This document shows positions 25,233-33,580 of a DNA stretch of 64,000 nt, one piece after another. Within the stretch, counting starts at the first letter, position 1. The number at the start of each line of letters is the position of its first letter. The DNA is taken from assembly GCF_041435115.1 (NCBI RefSeq), contig NZ_CP108046.1, positions 7,130,001-7,194,000 of the forward strand, read 5' to 3'. The notes under the pieces are model-generated. The model was not told the DNA's origin, searched no databases, and saw only the letters and a program-made list of their open reading frames with translations. The translations under genes were made by a program, and so were the position numbers. This stretch comes from Streptomyces sp. NBC_00289. GTDB taxonomy: Bacteria; Actinomycetota; Actinomycetes; Streptomycetales; Streptomycetaceae.

Positions 25233-26473
25233 TCACCACCGCTCCCGCTCTCACTGCACTGGAAACCGTCGACCGTCTGGCCGCCGCGCTGGCCGACCCG
25301 AGCACCGCGTGGCCCGGCGGACGTCCCTACGGTGGCCGGTCCTGGCCCCAGTCGCTGGCCGGAGGAGCTTCGGGCATCGCCCTGCTGCACATCGAGCGCG
25401 CCCGGACCGGGCACGGAGACTGGTCCACCGCACACGCCTGGTTGAAGGCGGCCGTGCACGGTGAAGTCAGCGCCGCAGCCAACGCGAACCTGTACTTCGG
25501 CGCTCCCGCCCTCGCGTACGTGATGCATCGGGCGGCCAGCACATCGAGCGGCTACCTGCCAGTCCTTGCCTGTCTAGACACCGCCACCCTCACCCTTACC
25601 CGCAACCGGCTGGCCGCCGCCCACCAGCGCATCACCCGTGGAGAGCGCCCCTCCATGGAAGAGTTCGACCTGATCCGCGGCCTGTCCGGGCTGGGCGCCT
25701 ACCACCTCAGCCGCCACCCGCACCACGAGATCACCTCGGACGTCATCGCCTACCTGGTACGCCTGACCGAGCCCATCCCCGACCCGGCCGGTCTGCCGCC
25801 GTGGTGGACAGACGTCGCCCCCAGCGGCGTCCTTCACCCCGACTACCCAGAAGGGCACGGCAACATCGGGCTCGCCCACGGCATCGGCTCCACCCTCGCC
25901 GTCCTCTCACAGGCCCTGCTCGGCGGACTGACCGTGCCGGGCACGGCCGACGCGATCGCGAGGATCTGCTCCTGGACGGACCAGTGGCGGCAAGGCGACG
26001 AGACCGCGCCTTGGTGGCCCGGACACCTCTCGATCCAGCAGGTGACCGACAACCAGGTCCATTCCGCGCTTCGACCCCGGCCGTCCTGGTGCTACGGCGT
26101 CAGCGGCACCGCCCGTGCCCATCAACTGGCCGGACTCGCTCTCGGAGACCCGGCACGCGTCGCGATGGCCGAGACCGCCATCCTCTCCGCACTGCAAGAC
26201 CCTCTCCAACTGGACACGCTCCCCGAGACCGGGCTGTGCCACGGCATGGCGGGACTCCTGCACGCGGCATGGCGGATGGCCACCGAAACGGACAACCCCG
26301 AGATCACCGCCCAGCTGCCCCGGCTGACCGACCGCCTGATCACCGCAGTCGAGCAGAGCGATCTCAACCCGGAACTCCTCGATGGCCAAGCCGGAGCAGC
26401 ACTCGCTCTGCACACCGTGGGCACGGGCCGTGCGCCCGCCCCGCACTGGGACACCTTCCTCGCTCTGGCGTGA
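25229..26473 (+). CDS. LanC-type lanthionine cyclase
   Basis: GTG 25229 overlaps the LanB stop; AAGGAG lies about 8 nt upstream. It is 414 aa with the alpha-toroid repeats of LanC (GGASGIALLHIERA; GLSGLGAYHLSRH; GNIGLAHGIGSTLAVL). The zinc-site motifs are present: Cys in SWCYGVSGTARAH, then Cys-His in GLCHGMAGLLHA. It would catalyse Michael-type addition of Cys thiols to dehydrated residues to form (methyl)lanthionines. Confidence 0.93.
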   Translation: MITTAPALTALETVDRLAAALADPSTAWPGGRPYGGRSWPQSLAGGASGIALLHIERARTGHGDWSTAHAWLKAAVHGEVSAAANANLYFGAPALAYVMHRAASTSSGYLPVLACLDTATLTLTRNRLAAAHQRITRGERPSMEEFDLIRGLSGLGAYHLSRHPHHEITSDVIAYLVRLTEPIPDPAGLPPWWTDVAPSGVLHPDYPEGHGNIGLAHGIGSTLAVLSQALLGGLTVPGTADAIARICSWTDQWRQGDETAPWWPGHLSIQQVTDNQVHSALRPRPSWCYGVSGTARAHQLAGLALGDPARVAMAETAILSALQDPLQLDTLPETGLCHGMAGLLHAAWRMATETDNPEITAQLPRLTDRLITAVEQSDLNPELLDGQAGAALALHTVGTGRAPAPHWDTFLALA

Positions 26474-26510
26474 TACCGCGCCGATCCGTACCGATACCGA
26501 AAGGTCTGAA

Positions 26511-27413
26511 GTGACCGACCTCGTGACCGCTGCCGTGTGGAACATCGACGGTGACGGCGGCCGCAACGGCGAACACCAGCATCTCGCACTCGACGTCCTC
26601 ACCGAGTACGAGCCAGACATCTTCCTCCAACAGGAGGCCAAGTTCAGCCGCCAGCGGGGCAGCGAACTCCTGCACGCCACGGAGAAGCGGATGAGCCTGC
26701 GAGGCTTCCTCTCCGCGCCCACCCCATACGCGGACGCCGACATCGCGACCGCCGTCTACCTCCGCCCCACGATGTTCGACGTCGTCGAAGCACGCCCCCG
26801 CGCCAAGCCGTGGTGGCTGCACCCCTGCCACGTAGTCGCACGGCTCGGCACCTGTCCGGTGCCACTCAACCTCATCTCCCTCCACATGTGCTGCTTCGAC
26901 GCCAACCAGCGGTTAACGGAAGCGTGTTGGACGGCCATGCACGCGGGAGCAGTCACTCTCGCCGCCGGGGACACCAACAGCTACCCGCGCAATCCCGAAC
27001 GCCTCGCCCCGCCCGACTGGGCCACGGTGACCGATCGAGCACACATGGTCCACCGGACCTACCTCGACGCCGACGGACACCGCCGCAGCGACACCCGCCC
27101 CGACGCCGCCCTGACCGACGCCGGCTACCTCGACCTCGCCCGCTATGCCGCCGACCACCTCGGCCAGCCCGAGGCCCTCAACGCCACCGCCGGACAATGC
27201 AAGCCCGACCAAGGCGGTCCCCAGCGCATCGACCGCGCCTACGGGACAGGCGGCCTCGCCTCCGCTCTGCACAGCGTCGAAGTCGTCGACAACGACGACC
27301 CCCGAGAAGCCTCCGACCACTCCCTGCTGATCCTGCGCTTCTACCGGGTGCGCCTCGAACGCGTGCTGACACTGCCTCTGGCCGCTGCACACACCGCGGA
27401 GGCCCTCCGATGA
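26511..27413 (+). CDS. Endonuclease/exonuclease/phosphatase-fold protein
   Basis: GTG 26511 (MTDLVTAAVWNIDGDG); 300 aa. All the usual EEP active-site motifs are present: N in WNIDGDG, E in LQQEAKF, LISLHMCC, D-x-N in AAGDTNSYP, and C-terminal SDHSLLIL. It therefore looks catalytically competent as a Mg-dependent phosphodiesterase or phosphomonoesterase. It lies 37 bp after LanC, and its stop overlaps the start of the next gene, so it is an integral member of the operon. The role is unknown. Confidence 0.85.
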   Translation: MTDLVTAAVWNIDGDGGRNGEHQHLALDVLTEYEPDIFLQQEAKFSRQRGSELLHATEKRMSLRGFLSAPTPYADADIATAVYLRPTMFDVVEARPRAKPWWLHPCHVVARLGTCPVPLNLISLHMCCFDANQRLTEACWTAMHAGAVTLAAGDTNSYPRNPERLAPPDWATVTDRAHMVHRTYLDADGHRRSDTRPDAALTDAGYLDLARYAADHLGQPEALNATAGQCKPDQGGPQRIDRAYGTGGLASALHSVEVVDNDDPREASDHSLLILRFYRVRLERVLTLPLAAAHTAEALR

Positions 27414-28240
27414 CCCTGCCGGCCTGGCGCCAGGCCAATCTCGTGTTCCCGGAATGGGAGAACGCCGAGACCATCGCTGTGTCCCGACTCGCCCCCATAC
27501 TGCGCGTGGGCGAGGACGAAGGCGCCCTGGCCCGGTGGTTCATCATCCGCAAGCACCCGTGCTGGCGGATGCGCTACCTGCCCGCCGCCGGAGGAGCACA
27601 GCACATAGCCCAGGGCCTCGACACGCTGGTTGCCGAGGGGGCCATCACTGCGTGGACAGAGATCGTCTACGAACCCGAAGAGCATGCCTTCGGTGGCACC
27701 GAAGCCATGGCCAGCGCACACCGCCTTTTCCACCACGACAGCCGCAGTCTGCTCGAACACCTTCAGAGCAAGGGCGGCCTGCACCGGCGCGAGACGTCCC
27801 TGATGCTGTGCAGCATCCTGATGCGCTCCGCCGGGCTGGACTGGTACGAACAAGGCGACGTCTGGGCACGCGTCGGCGCCCACCGCGAGACGCCCCCAGG
27901 TGCCACACCGGAGAGCCGCGAGCAACTCCAAGCTGCCGTACACCGGTTGATCTCCGTGAACGGGGAGGAGTTGATGCGTACCGGCGGGCCGCTGGCCCAC
28001 CTTGCGGACTGGGGCCGCGCCTATCGCGACGCCGGGCGGGATCTGGCCCACCTCATGGAGCTGGGGTTGCTTCACCGCGGGCTGCGCGACGTGCTCGCCC
28101 ATCACGCGCTGTTCGCCTTCAACCGCATCGGCCTGCCCTACGCCACCCAGGCCGCCCTCGCCGCCGCCGCGAAAACCGTTGTCTTCGGCCCGGACCCCAC
28201 CACGGAAAGGAGCGTCGCGGACCGTGTGGATAATCCCTGA
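27410..28240 (+). CDS. Stand-alone SpaB_C (thiopeptide-type) protein
   Basis: ATG 27410 overlaps the previous stop; 276 aa. WFIIRKHPCWRMRYLPA ... ITAWTEIVYEPEEHAFGGTEAMASAHRLFHHDS matches the LanB C-terminal elimination domain (TIGR03891-type). Since LanB here already carries such a domain, this second copy may perform a different elimination, act as a partner protein or recognise the leader. The 3' end overlaps the following interrupted gene. Confidence 0.9.
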   Translation: MTLPAWRQANLVFPEWENAETIAVSRLAPILRVGEDEGALARWFIIRKHPCWRMRYLPAAGGAQHIAQGLDTLVAEGAITAWTEIVYEPEEHAFGGTEAMASAHRLFHHDSRSLLEHLQSKGGLHRRETSLMLCSILMRSAGLDWYEQGDVWARVGAHRETPPGATPESREQLQAAVHRLISVNGEELMRTGGPLAHLADWGRAYRDAGRDLAHLMELGLLHRGLRDVLAHHALFAFNRIGLPYATQAALAAAAKTVVFGPDPTTERSVADRVDNP

Positions 28241-28506
28241 CGCCCTGGCCCGGCGCTTCCCCCTCATCGCTCGCCCCCGCCCGGCCTGCCTCCCCCTGCC
28301 CCAGCGTGTTCGTGCGCTAGCCGAACTCGCCGATAGCGCGGCAAAGACGGGCGACCCGAGCATGGCCTCCACGGTCTACAACCAGGCCGCGCTGATCGCC
28401 TCCGACACCGGTGTGCCGGACATGGCCCACACGCTGTGCCACCAGCACGCAGCCGCCTACCTAGATGCCGCTCCCTTGCCCGGCACGGCCGCGATCCGAG
28501 CCCTAG

Positions 28507-29948
28507 TAGGGCTTGGTCAGGTCCGTATCGGTGTGGGTATGTCGCGGTGGCAGGTGGGGCAAGCACCGGTCCAGGCGGCGAGAAGTGTCTGGAGTTCTCG
28601 GACGACTTGGTAGAGGCTCAGACCTGCGCCGCGTCTTTTGGGTCTCGTGCCAGTCGTTGCAGGGTGCAGAAGGCGTGGGCGGCGGAGACGAGGGTGACGT
28701 GGTGGTGCCAGCCGCCCCAGGTGCGGCCTTCGAAGTGGGCCAGTCCCAGGGCCTGTTTCATCTCGCGGTAGTCGTGTTCGATGCGCCAGCGCAGCTTGGC
28801 CAGCCGCACCAGGGTCGCCAGTGGCATGCCGGAGGGCAGGCTGGAGAGCCAGAACTGCACGGGTTCGGGTTCGGTGGCGGGCCATTCGGCCAGCAGCCAG
28901 CGTTCGGGCAGTTCAGGGCCGTCGGTGGCCTGGCGGACGCCGCGTCCGGCCGGGCGGATGCGCAGAGCCACGAACCGCGAGTAGATGCGTTTGAAGCCGC
29001 TGATTCCTTTGCCCGGGCGGGAGCCTTCCCGCCAGGACACCGGCCTCGTGGCCGTCCTCCCGGCCGCGATGACCAGGTCTTTCACGGTCTGCGCAGGCTC
29101 GGGATACTGCATTCGCGGTGGCCGGCCGGTTCCCGCGTAGGTGGGCTGGACGGGCCGGGCGTCGGCCGGATGGGCGGTGTGGCGGGAGGAAATGCCCACC
29201 GCGTAGGGCAGGTTGCGTTCTTCCAGACCGTGGCGGAAGGCGGCGGCGTCCCCGTATCCGGCGTCCGCGACGACCAGGGGGATGTCGATGCCCCACGACC
29301 GGCTCTCGTCGATCATGTCCAGGGCCAGCTGCCACTTCTCGACATGCCCCACCCGGTCGGGGATGCCGCAGCGACTGCGGCGGGCGACCTTGTCCGGGTC
29401 CGCCTCCGGCGAGTCGGGATCCCAGGACGCGGGCAGGAACAGCCGCCAGTTCACCGCCGCCGAGGCCCTCTCGCGCGCCAGATGCAGCGAAACCCCCACC
29501 TGGCACTTGGTGACCTTGCCCGCGGTGCCGGTGTACTGCCGTGACACACACGCCGAGGCATCCCCGTCCTTCAAAAAGCCGGTGTCATCGACGATCAATG
29601 CCTCTGGACCGATCGCCTCGTGCATCCGCCAGGCCAGCCGGGCCCGCACATGCGCCGGATCCCACGGACTGGAGGTGATGAAATGCGCCAGCGCCTGACG
29701 ATTACCGTCCTCACCCAGTCGGGCCGCCATCGGCTCCACCGACTTACGCCGCCCGTCCAGCAACAATCCGCGCACGTACGCCTGCCCCCACCGCCGCTGA
29801 TCCGCACGGAAGAACCCGTCGAACAACTCCGCCGCGAACGCCTCCAGGTCCTCCCGGACCGAGGCCATCTCCTCAGGTGTCACACCACCTCAACGACCCT
29901 CACGGACCAGCGGACACGCCACCCACGAGTGAAGCTGACCAAGCTCTA
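28507..29948 (-). mobile_element. IS701-family insertion sequence (1,442 bp)
   Basis: Terminal inverted repeats TAGGGCTTGGTCAG (28507-28520) and CTGACCAAGCTCTA (29935-29948) match at 13 of 14 positions. They are flanked by the 4-bp target duplication CTAG (28503-28506 and 29949-29952), fitting the family's YTAR preference. It contains one transposase gene and is apparently complete. Insertion disrupts the 28224-30803 gene. Confidence 0.95.
28618..29883 (-). CDS. IS701-family DDE transposase
   Basis: 421 aa. DDE-type catalytic residues are apparent: Asp in ALIVDDTGFLKDG (residues 99-100), Asp in LVVADAGYGDAAAF (about 205) and Glu in RWRIEHDYREMKQALGL (about 368, the Y-REMK-type signature). 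N-terminal FDGFFRADQRRWGQAYVRGLL is typical of the family. The frame is intact, so the element may still move. Confidence 0.95.
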   Translation of the reverse strand: MTPEEMASVREDLEAFAAELFDGFFRADQRRWGQAYVRGLLLDGRRKSVEPMAARLGEDGNRQALAHFITSSPWDPAHVRARLAWRMHEAIGPEALIVDDTGFLKDGDASACVSRQYTGTAGKVTKCQVGVSLHLARERASAAVNWRLFLPASWDPDSPEADPDKVARRSRCGIPDRVGHVEKWQLALDMIDESRSWGIDIPLVVADAGYGDAAAFRHGLEERNLPYAVGISSRHTAHPADARPVQPTYAGTGRPPRMQYPEPAQTVKDLVIAAGRTATRPVSWREGSRPGKGISGFKRIYSRFVALRIRPAGRGVRQATDGPELPERWLLAEWPATEPEPVQFWLSSLPSGMPLATLVRLAKLRWRIEHDYREMKQALGLAHFEGRTWGGWHHHVTLVSAAHAFCTLQRLARDPKDAAQV

Positions 29949-30770
29949 CTAGAACCCATCATCAACCTCGCCCGCCTCGCCATCCGCGCCGGGCAATACG
30001 ACGACGGCCGCAGCACGCTCCTCCAGCTGTTCGATGCGGTCAGCACTAACACCCCTACCACCTTGTTCGAGGATGTGGCCGTGCCATCCGGCCTCACCTC
30101 AACAGCCAGAGACCGCCAAGAGGTCCGCGCCTGGCTATGGCGAGTTCTACTCGCTGACGGAACGCGCGCCCTGACCACTGCCGGCCGCTGGACTGAAGCA
30201 CTCGCCCACGTCGAAGCACACCACGGAGTCGGACAGCGCATGCTCGACGGCCGCCAGGTCGCCGTCCTCGCCGCTCTCACCGTCGGAGACACCGTCCGCG
30301 CCAACAGCCTGCTGGCCGACACGAAGCCTGGTGAACCTTGGGAGGTCGCCGTGACCGACTGCCTGAGCATCGTGTGCCACCGAACCGCAGGACTGCCTTG
30401 GCAACACACCCTGCAGAACCTGGTGACCAAGCACCTCGGGGCTCTAAACGGGGACGACCTGACCATGTTCAACACGCGGCTCGGGCTCGCCACGCTGGAC
30501 CTGTTCACCTTGCCCGAAAGGTCTGAAGCACGCCTCGCGGTCGAGGAGTTGCACCGAAGGGCGATCAAGACCTCCGACGGCTATGCCGCCCGAGAGATCC
30601 TGGCACACCCCCTGTGTGCCGCCCTCGCTACCGATCGAGAGGCACAGGAATGCCGAACTCTCCTCACATCCTGCGCACTCGGAGCAGGAACCATCCCCGA
30701 TGAGTTGCGTGACCAACTGGACCATGCGGTGCGTACCAGCGATCACACAATCCGGGAAAGCGTTACCCAA

Positions 30771-30808
30771 CGAGATCATTCTTGCCCAATTGGGCAAGAA
30801 TGATCTCG
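30771..30808. repeat. Perfect 38-bp palindrome at a gene end
   Basis: Two 19-bp arms with no loop, centred on CCCAATTGGG (30785-30794). It overlaps the last codons and the stop of the split gene. There is no T-tract, so it is not a standard intrinsic terminator. Operator, cruciform, or protein-bound transcription or RNA-processing site are all possible. The region 30809-31057 that follows has no supported gene. Confidence 0.85.
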
Positions 30809-31057
30809 ATTTGCCGAGTCCCTTGGTGCCATCGCGAGCCGATCACCGCCCGAAACCCCATGCGTCACAGGCATCGGCGATTCGGTCATATCTGCACCGG
30901 CCCCGGGCCGCCCCGGCACGGCGGTCACAGGTTCACCCCTTGCGGTACAAGGGCCCCTGCACGTCCGAAAGCGAGCGCGTTCGAATCCCGCCGCATGTCG
31001 TTATGCCGTGCACGCCGAGCCATCCAGGTGCGGCACCCCCCCCAAGAAGGGATACAG

Positions 31058-32947
31058 GTGACTGTGACTGACGCCTCGACTGCAAACGAGGAGACGCCGC
31101 CCCCTCCACCCCCGGCCAGCATCACCTTCGAGGGCAAGTACGGCAAGAACCCGCTGGCAGATGCCAGTTTCGGAGCGATGTGCCGACGCCTTCCCTCCGT
31201 GCTCGGGCACACCGCGCGGATGGCGTGGGCCGTCGACAGGACCGGCGTCGTGCTGCTCCTGGTCTGCCAGTTGTTCACCGGCATCGCGGCCGCCGTCGTC
31301 CTCGCCTTCACCGCCCAGGCGATGACCCACCTCCTCGCCACCGGGACCGTTTCCGGACGTCTGCACGCCGCACTGCCCGCTCTGGTAGTGGTGACGACAG
31401 CTGCGGGCATCGGCCGCATCAGCGGAGCCCTCTCCTCGTACGCCGACGGACGGATCACACCTCTGCTGATGACCGAGGCGGACGTTGCCCTCGTCGCCGC
31501 CGTATGCCGCGTGGAGGCAGCCGCGTACGGCGAGGACGGATTCGCCGACCGGCAGGAGGCCGCCGAAGTCGGCGTCACCCGGACCCGGATGATGGTCCAG
31601 GATGCCCAGCGGTTCATGTCCGCCCTGATCCGCATGATCGCCGCGAGCGGGGTCATCACCGCGCTGCACCCGCTGATGCTGCCTCTGCTCCTGCTGGCCG
31701 TGCTCCCGGCCGGCGCCGGCGCAGTGCTGTCCGCGCGCGTTGACTACGAGACCCACTACCTCAACGTCGGCGACCGCAACGTGCGCTCCATGATGCGCTG
31801 GTGGGCCACCTACTCCCGCTACGGCGACGAGGTCCGCGCCAACGGCATGACCGACTACCTCATCTACTGGTACCGCGCCCTGTCCGACCGGATCGACCAG
31901 CGCACCGTGACCGCAGCCCCGCGGATGCTCCGCATCGTCCTGGCCACCAGCGCCCTGGGCGGGATCTTCCAGCTGGGTACCTGGGCCACCCTCGCCTGGC
32001 TGGCCACCACCGGCCGGGTCGCCCTGCCCATCGCTGCCACCGCCCTGGTCGCCGTCCAGACCACACTGGCCTCGCTCTCCCAGTTCGTCATCCACGGCGC
32101 CGCGATGTTCCACACCTCGCTCTACCTGGCCGACATGAGGTCCTTCCTCGACATGGCCACCGAACGCGCCCCCAAGCGCGGGGAATTGATTATCCCGCAA
32201 CGCGTGGACGAGATCCGCCTCGACGAGGTCGTGTACCAGTACCCCGGCAAAGAGGAGCCGGCCGTCGCGGGGGTCTCACTCACGCTCCGCCGCGGCGAGA
32301 TCCTGGCCATCGTCGGCGAGAACGGCTCGGGCAAGTCAACCCTGGCCAAGCTCCTCACCGGCATCCTCCTCGCCGACAAGGGGCGCGTCCTGTGGGACAG
32401 CATCAACCTTGCCCAGGCCACCCCCGACTCCGTGTGGAAACGCACCGCGCTCGTCCCCCAGGGGTTCGCATGCTGGCCCCTACGCGCCCGCGAGAACATC
32501 ACCCTCGGTCAGCCCAAAACGTACGACGACGGGCCGGTGTGGGACGTCGTCGACGCCGTCGGTATGCGGGAAGCGATCGAAAAGCTGCGCCACCAGCTCG
32601 ACACCCTCCTAGCCAAGGAGCTGTTTGGCGGCGCCGAGCTGTCCGGAGGGCAGTGGCAGCGACTCGTGTGCGGCCGCGCGCTTTACAGGCAAACGCCACT
32701 GCTGATCTTGGATGAGCCGACCTCACAGATGGACGCCCGCGGTGAGCACGCCATCTTCCTGGAGATCAAACGGATCGCCGCCGAGCGCATGACGATCGTC
32801 GTCACCCACCAACTCGAGAACACACGGCTCGCCGACCGCATCCTCGTCATGGACAAGGGCCGAGTTATCGAACATGGGACGTACGAGGACCTTGTAAACG
32901 CCGGAGGACTGTTCGCAGAACTCGTCGCCCTGGCCAAGGACCGTTGA
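31058..32947 (+). CDS. ABC exporter (TMD-NBD half transporter)
   Basis: GTG 31058 with AAGAAGGGA about 6 nt upstream; 629 aa. Residues about 55-340 form a six-helix exporter membrane domain. Residues about 370-620 are the ATPase: Walker A VGENGSGKSTLAKLL, Q-loop LVPQGF, signature LSGGQWQRL, Walker B LLILDEPTSQMDA, and H-loop VVTHQLENTR. No peptidase C39 domain is present, so leader removal must come from elsewhere. Its place at the end of the run implies export of the modified peptide. Confidence 0.92.
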   Translation: MTVTDASTANEETPPPPPPASITFEGKYGKNPLADASFGAMCRRLPSVLGHTARMAWAVDRTGVVLLLVCQLFTGIAAAVVLAFTAQAMTHLLATGTVSGRLHAALPALVVVTTAAGIGRISGALSSYADGRITPLLMTEADVALVAAVCRVEAAAYGEDGFADRQEAAEVGVTRTRMMVQDAQRFMSALIRMIAASGVITALHPLMLPLLLLAVLPAGAGAVLSARVDYETHYLNVGDRNVRSMMRWWATYSRYGDEVRANGMTDYLIYWYRALSDRIDQRTVTAAPRMLRIVLATSALGGIFQLGTWATLAWLATTGRVALPIAATALVAVQTTLASLSQFVIHGAAMFHTSLYLADMRSFLDMATERAPKRGELIIPQRVDEIRLDEVVYQYPGKEEPAVAGVSLTLRRGEILAIVGENGSGKSTLAKLLTGILLADKGRVLWDSINLAQATPDSVWKRTALVPQGFACWPLRARENITLGQPKTYDDGPVWDVVDAVGMREAIEKLRHQLDTLLAKELFGGAELSGGQWQRLVCGRALYRQTPLLILDEPTSQMDARGEHAIFLEIKRIAAERMTIVVTHQLENTRLADRILVMDKGRVIEHGTYEDLVNAGGLFAELVALAKDR

Positions 32948-33181
32948 AGCCTCACGTCCGCGCACCATTCCGGCAGCCCAACCTGTCCACGACGCTCGCC
33001 TCCCGACTCGTCCGCCACTGAGCCCCTTCCGCGTCGTCGACCTGGACGAGCTTCTGGAGCAGCGGGGCGAGATAACTGCATAGCCCAGTGGATGAGGCTG
33101 TCGGCACGAACTGTTCCTTCCAGACGGACGTCTCGTGCGCAACAATGCGGATCGCCCGTCGCGCAGGGCGGAGCGCGCATC

Positions 33182-33222
33182 GCTGTGTATGCGCAATCGC
33201 GGGAGGCTTGCGCATACACAGC
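33182..33222. repeat. 41-bp inverted repeat with 15-bp perfect arms
   Basis: GCTGTGTATGCGCAA (33182-33196), 11-nt spacer, TTGCGCATACACAGC (33208-33222). Each arm contains TGCGCA, the unit of the neighbouring array. Confidence 0.9.
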
Positions 33223-33580
33223 CGCCCTGCGGCTCAGCAGGCGCCGATGGGCCACGGGTCGGCAACCGGGTCCATCCGTATGCGCAGCCGCAGCCTGATC
33301 CCTGCGTAGTTCGCTGCGCAGCCTTGGTCGGGCTCGTGGTCGGGGGTTGCGCAGCCTTGGTCAGGCTCCTGGTTGGGGATGCGCAAACGCGGTCGGCCTC
33401 ATGGTTGGGCTTGCGCAGCTATGGTCGGCCGCCTGTGGTCGGACTTGCGCAGCCACCCCACAGCGCACTGCGCAGCGGCTGCGCAGCCCGTCTAGCCAGG
33501 CCGCTACTGACTCCACGCGACCATCCTGTCGGGGTCTTGTACGGGGTGCCACACGCGCTCGGTAGGGCCCTTGCTGCGCA
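33190..33580. repeat. Iteron-like array of eleven TGCGCA elements
   Basis: TGCGCA begins at 33190, 33209, 33281, 33315, 33348, 33380, 33412, 33446, 33469, 33480 and 33575. The central copies are 32-34 bp apart (about three helical turns) with a longer shared unit, roughly TTGCGCAGCC.TGGTCGG. The array fills the gene-free part of 32948-33503 and runs into the 3' end of the replication-relaxation gene. Plausible roles: replication origin iterons, partition or transfer site, or operator array. Confidence 0.85.

Larger units (their letters stand above)
28224..30803 (+). pseudogene. Helical lanthipeptide-run gene split by IS701-family element
   Basis: Two exons of one former frame: 28224-28506 (GTG start, AAGGAG about 11 nt upstream) and 29953-30803. 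Joining them, with the IS and one CTAG removed, gives a continuous 377-aa product through ...AIRALEPIINLARLAIRAG. The sequence is soluble TPR-like helices (RALAELADSAAKTGDPSMASTVYNQAALIA). Homologues are common beside Streptomyces lanthipeptide genes as I recall, function unknown. The last codons lie inside the 38-bp palindrome. Loss of this gene may silence or alter the pathway and may reduce transcription of the downstream ABC transporter. Confidence 0.88.

Noticed and set aside
30583..31071. Plus-strand frame bridging the split gene and the ABC transporter
   Set aside because: It reads across the palindrome in a different frame, with low-complexity composition and no ribosome-binding site.
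33190..33580. CRISPR array
   Set aside because: Repeat units are short, variable outside the TGCGCA core and overlapping in spacing; there are no constant 28-37 nt repeats, no unique spacers of uniform length and no cas genes.
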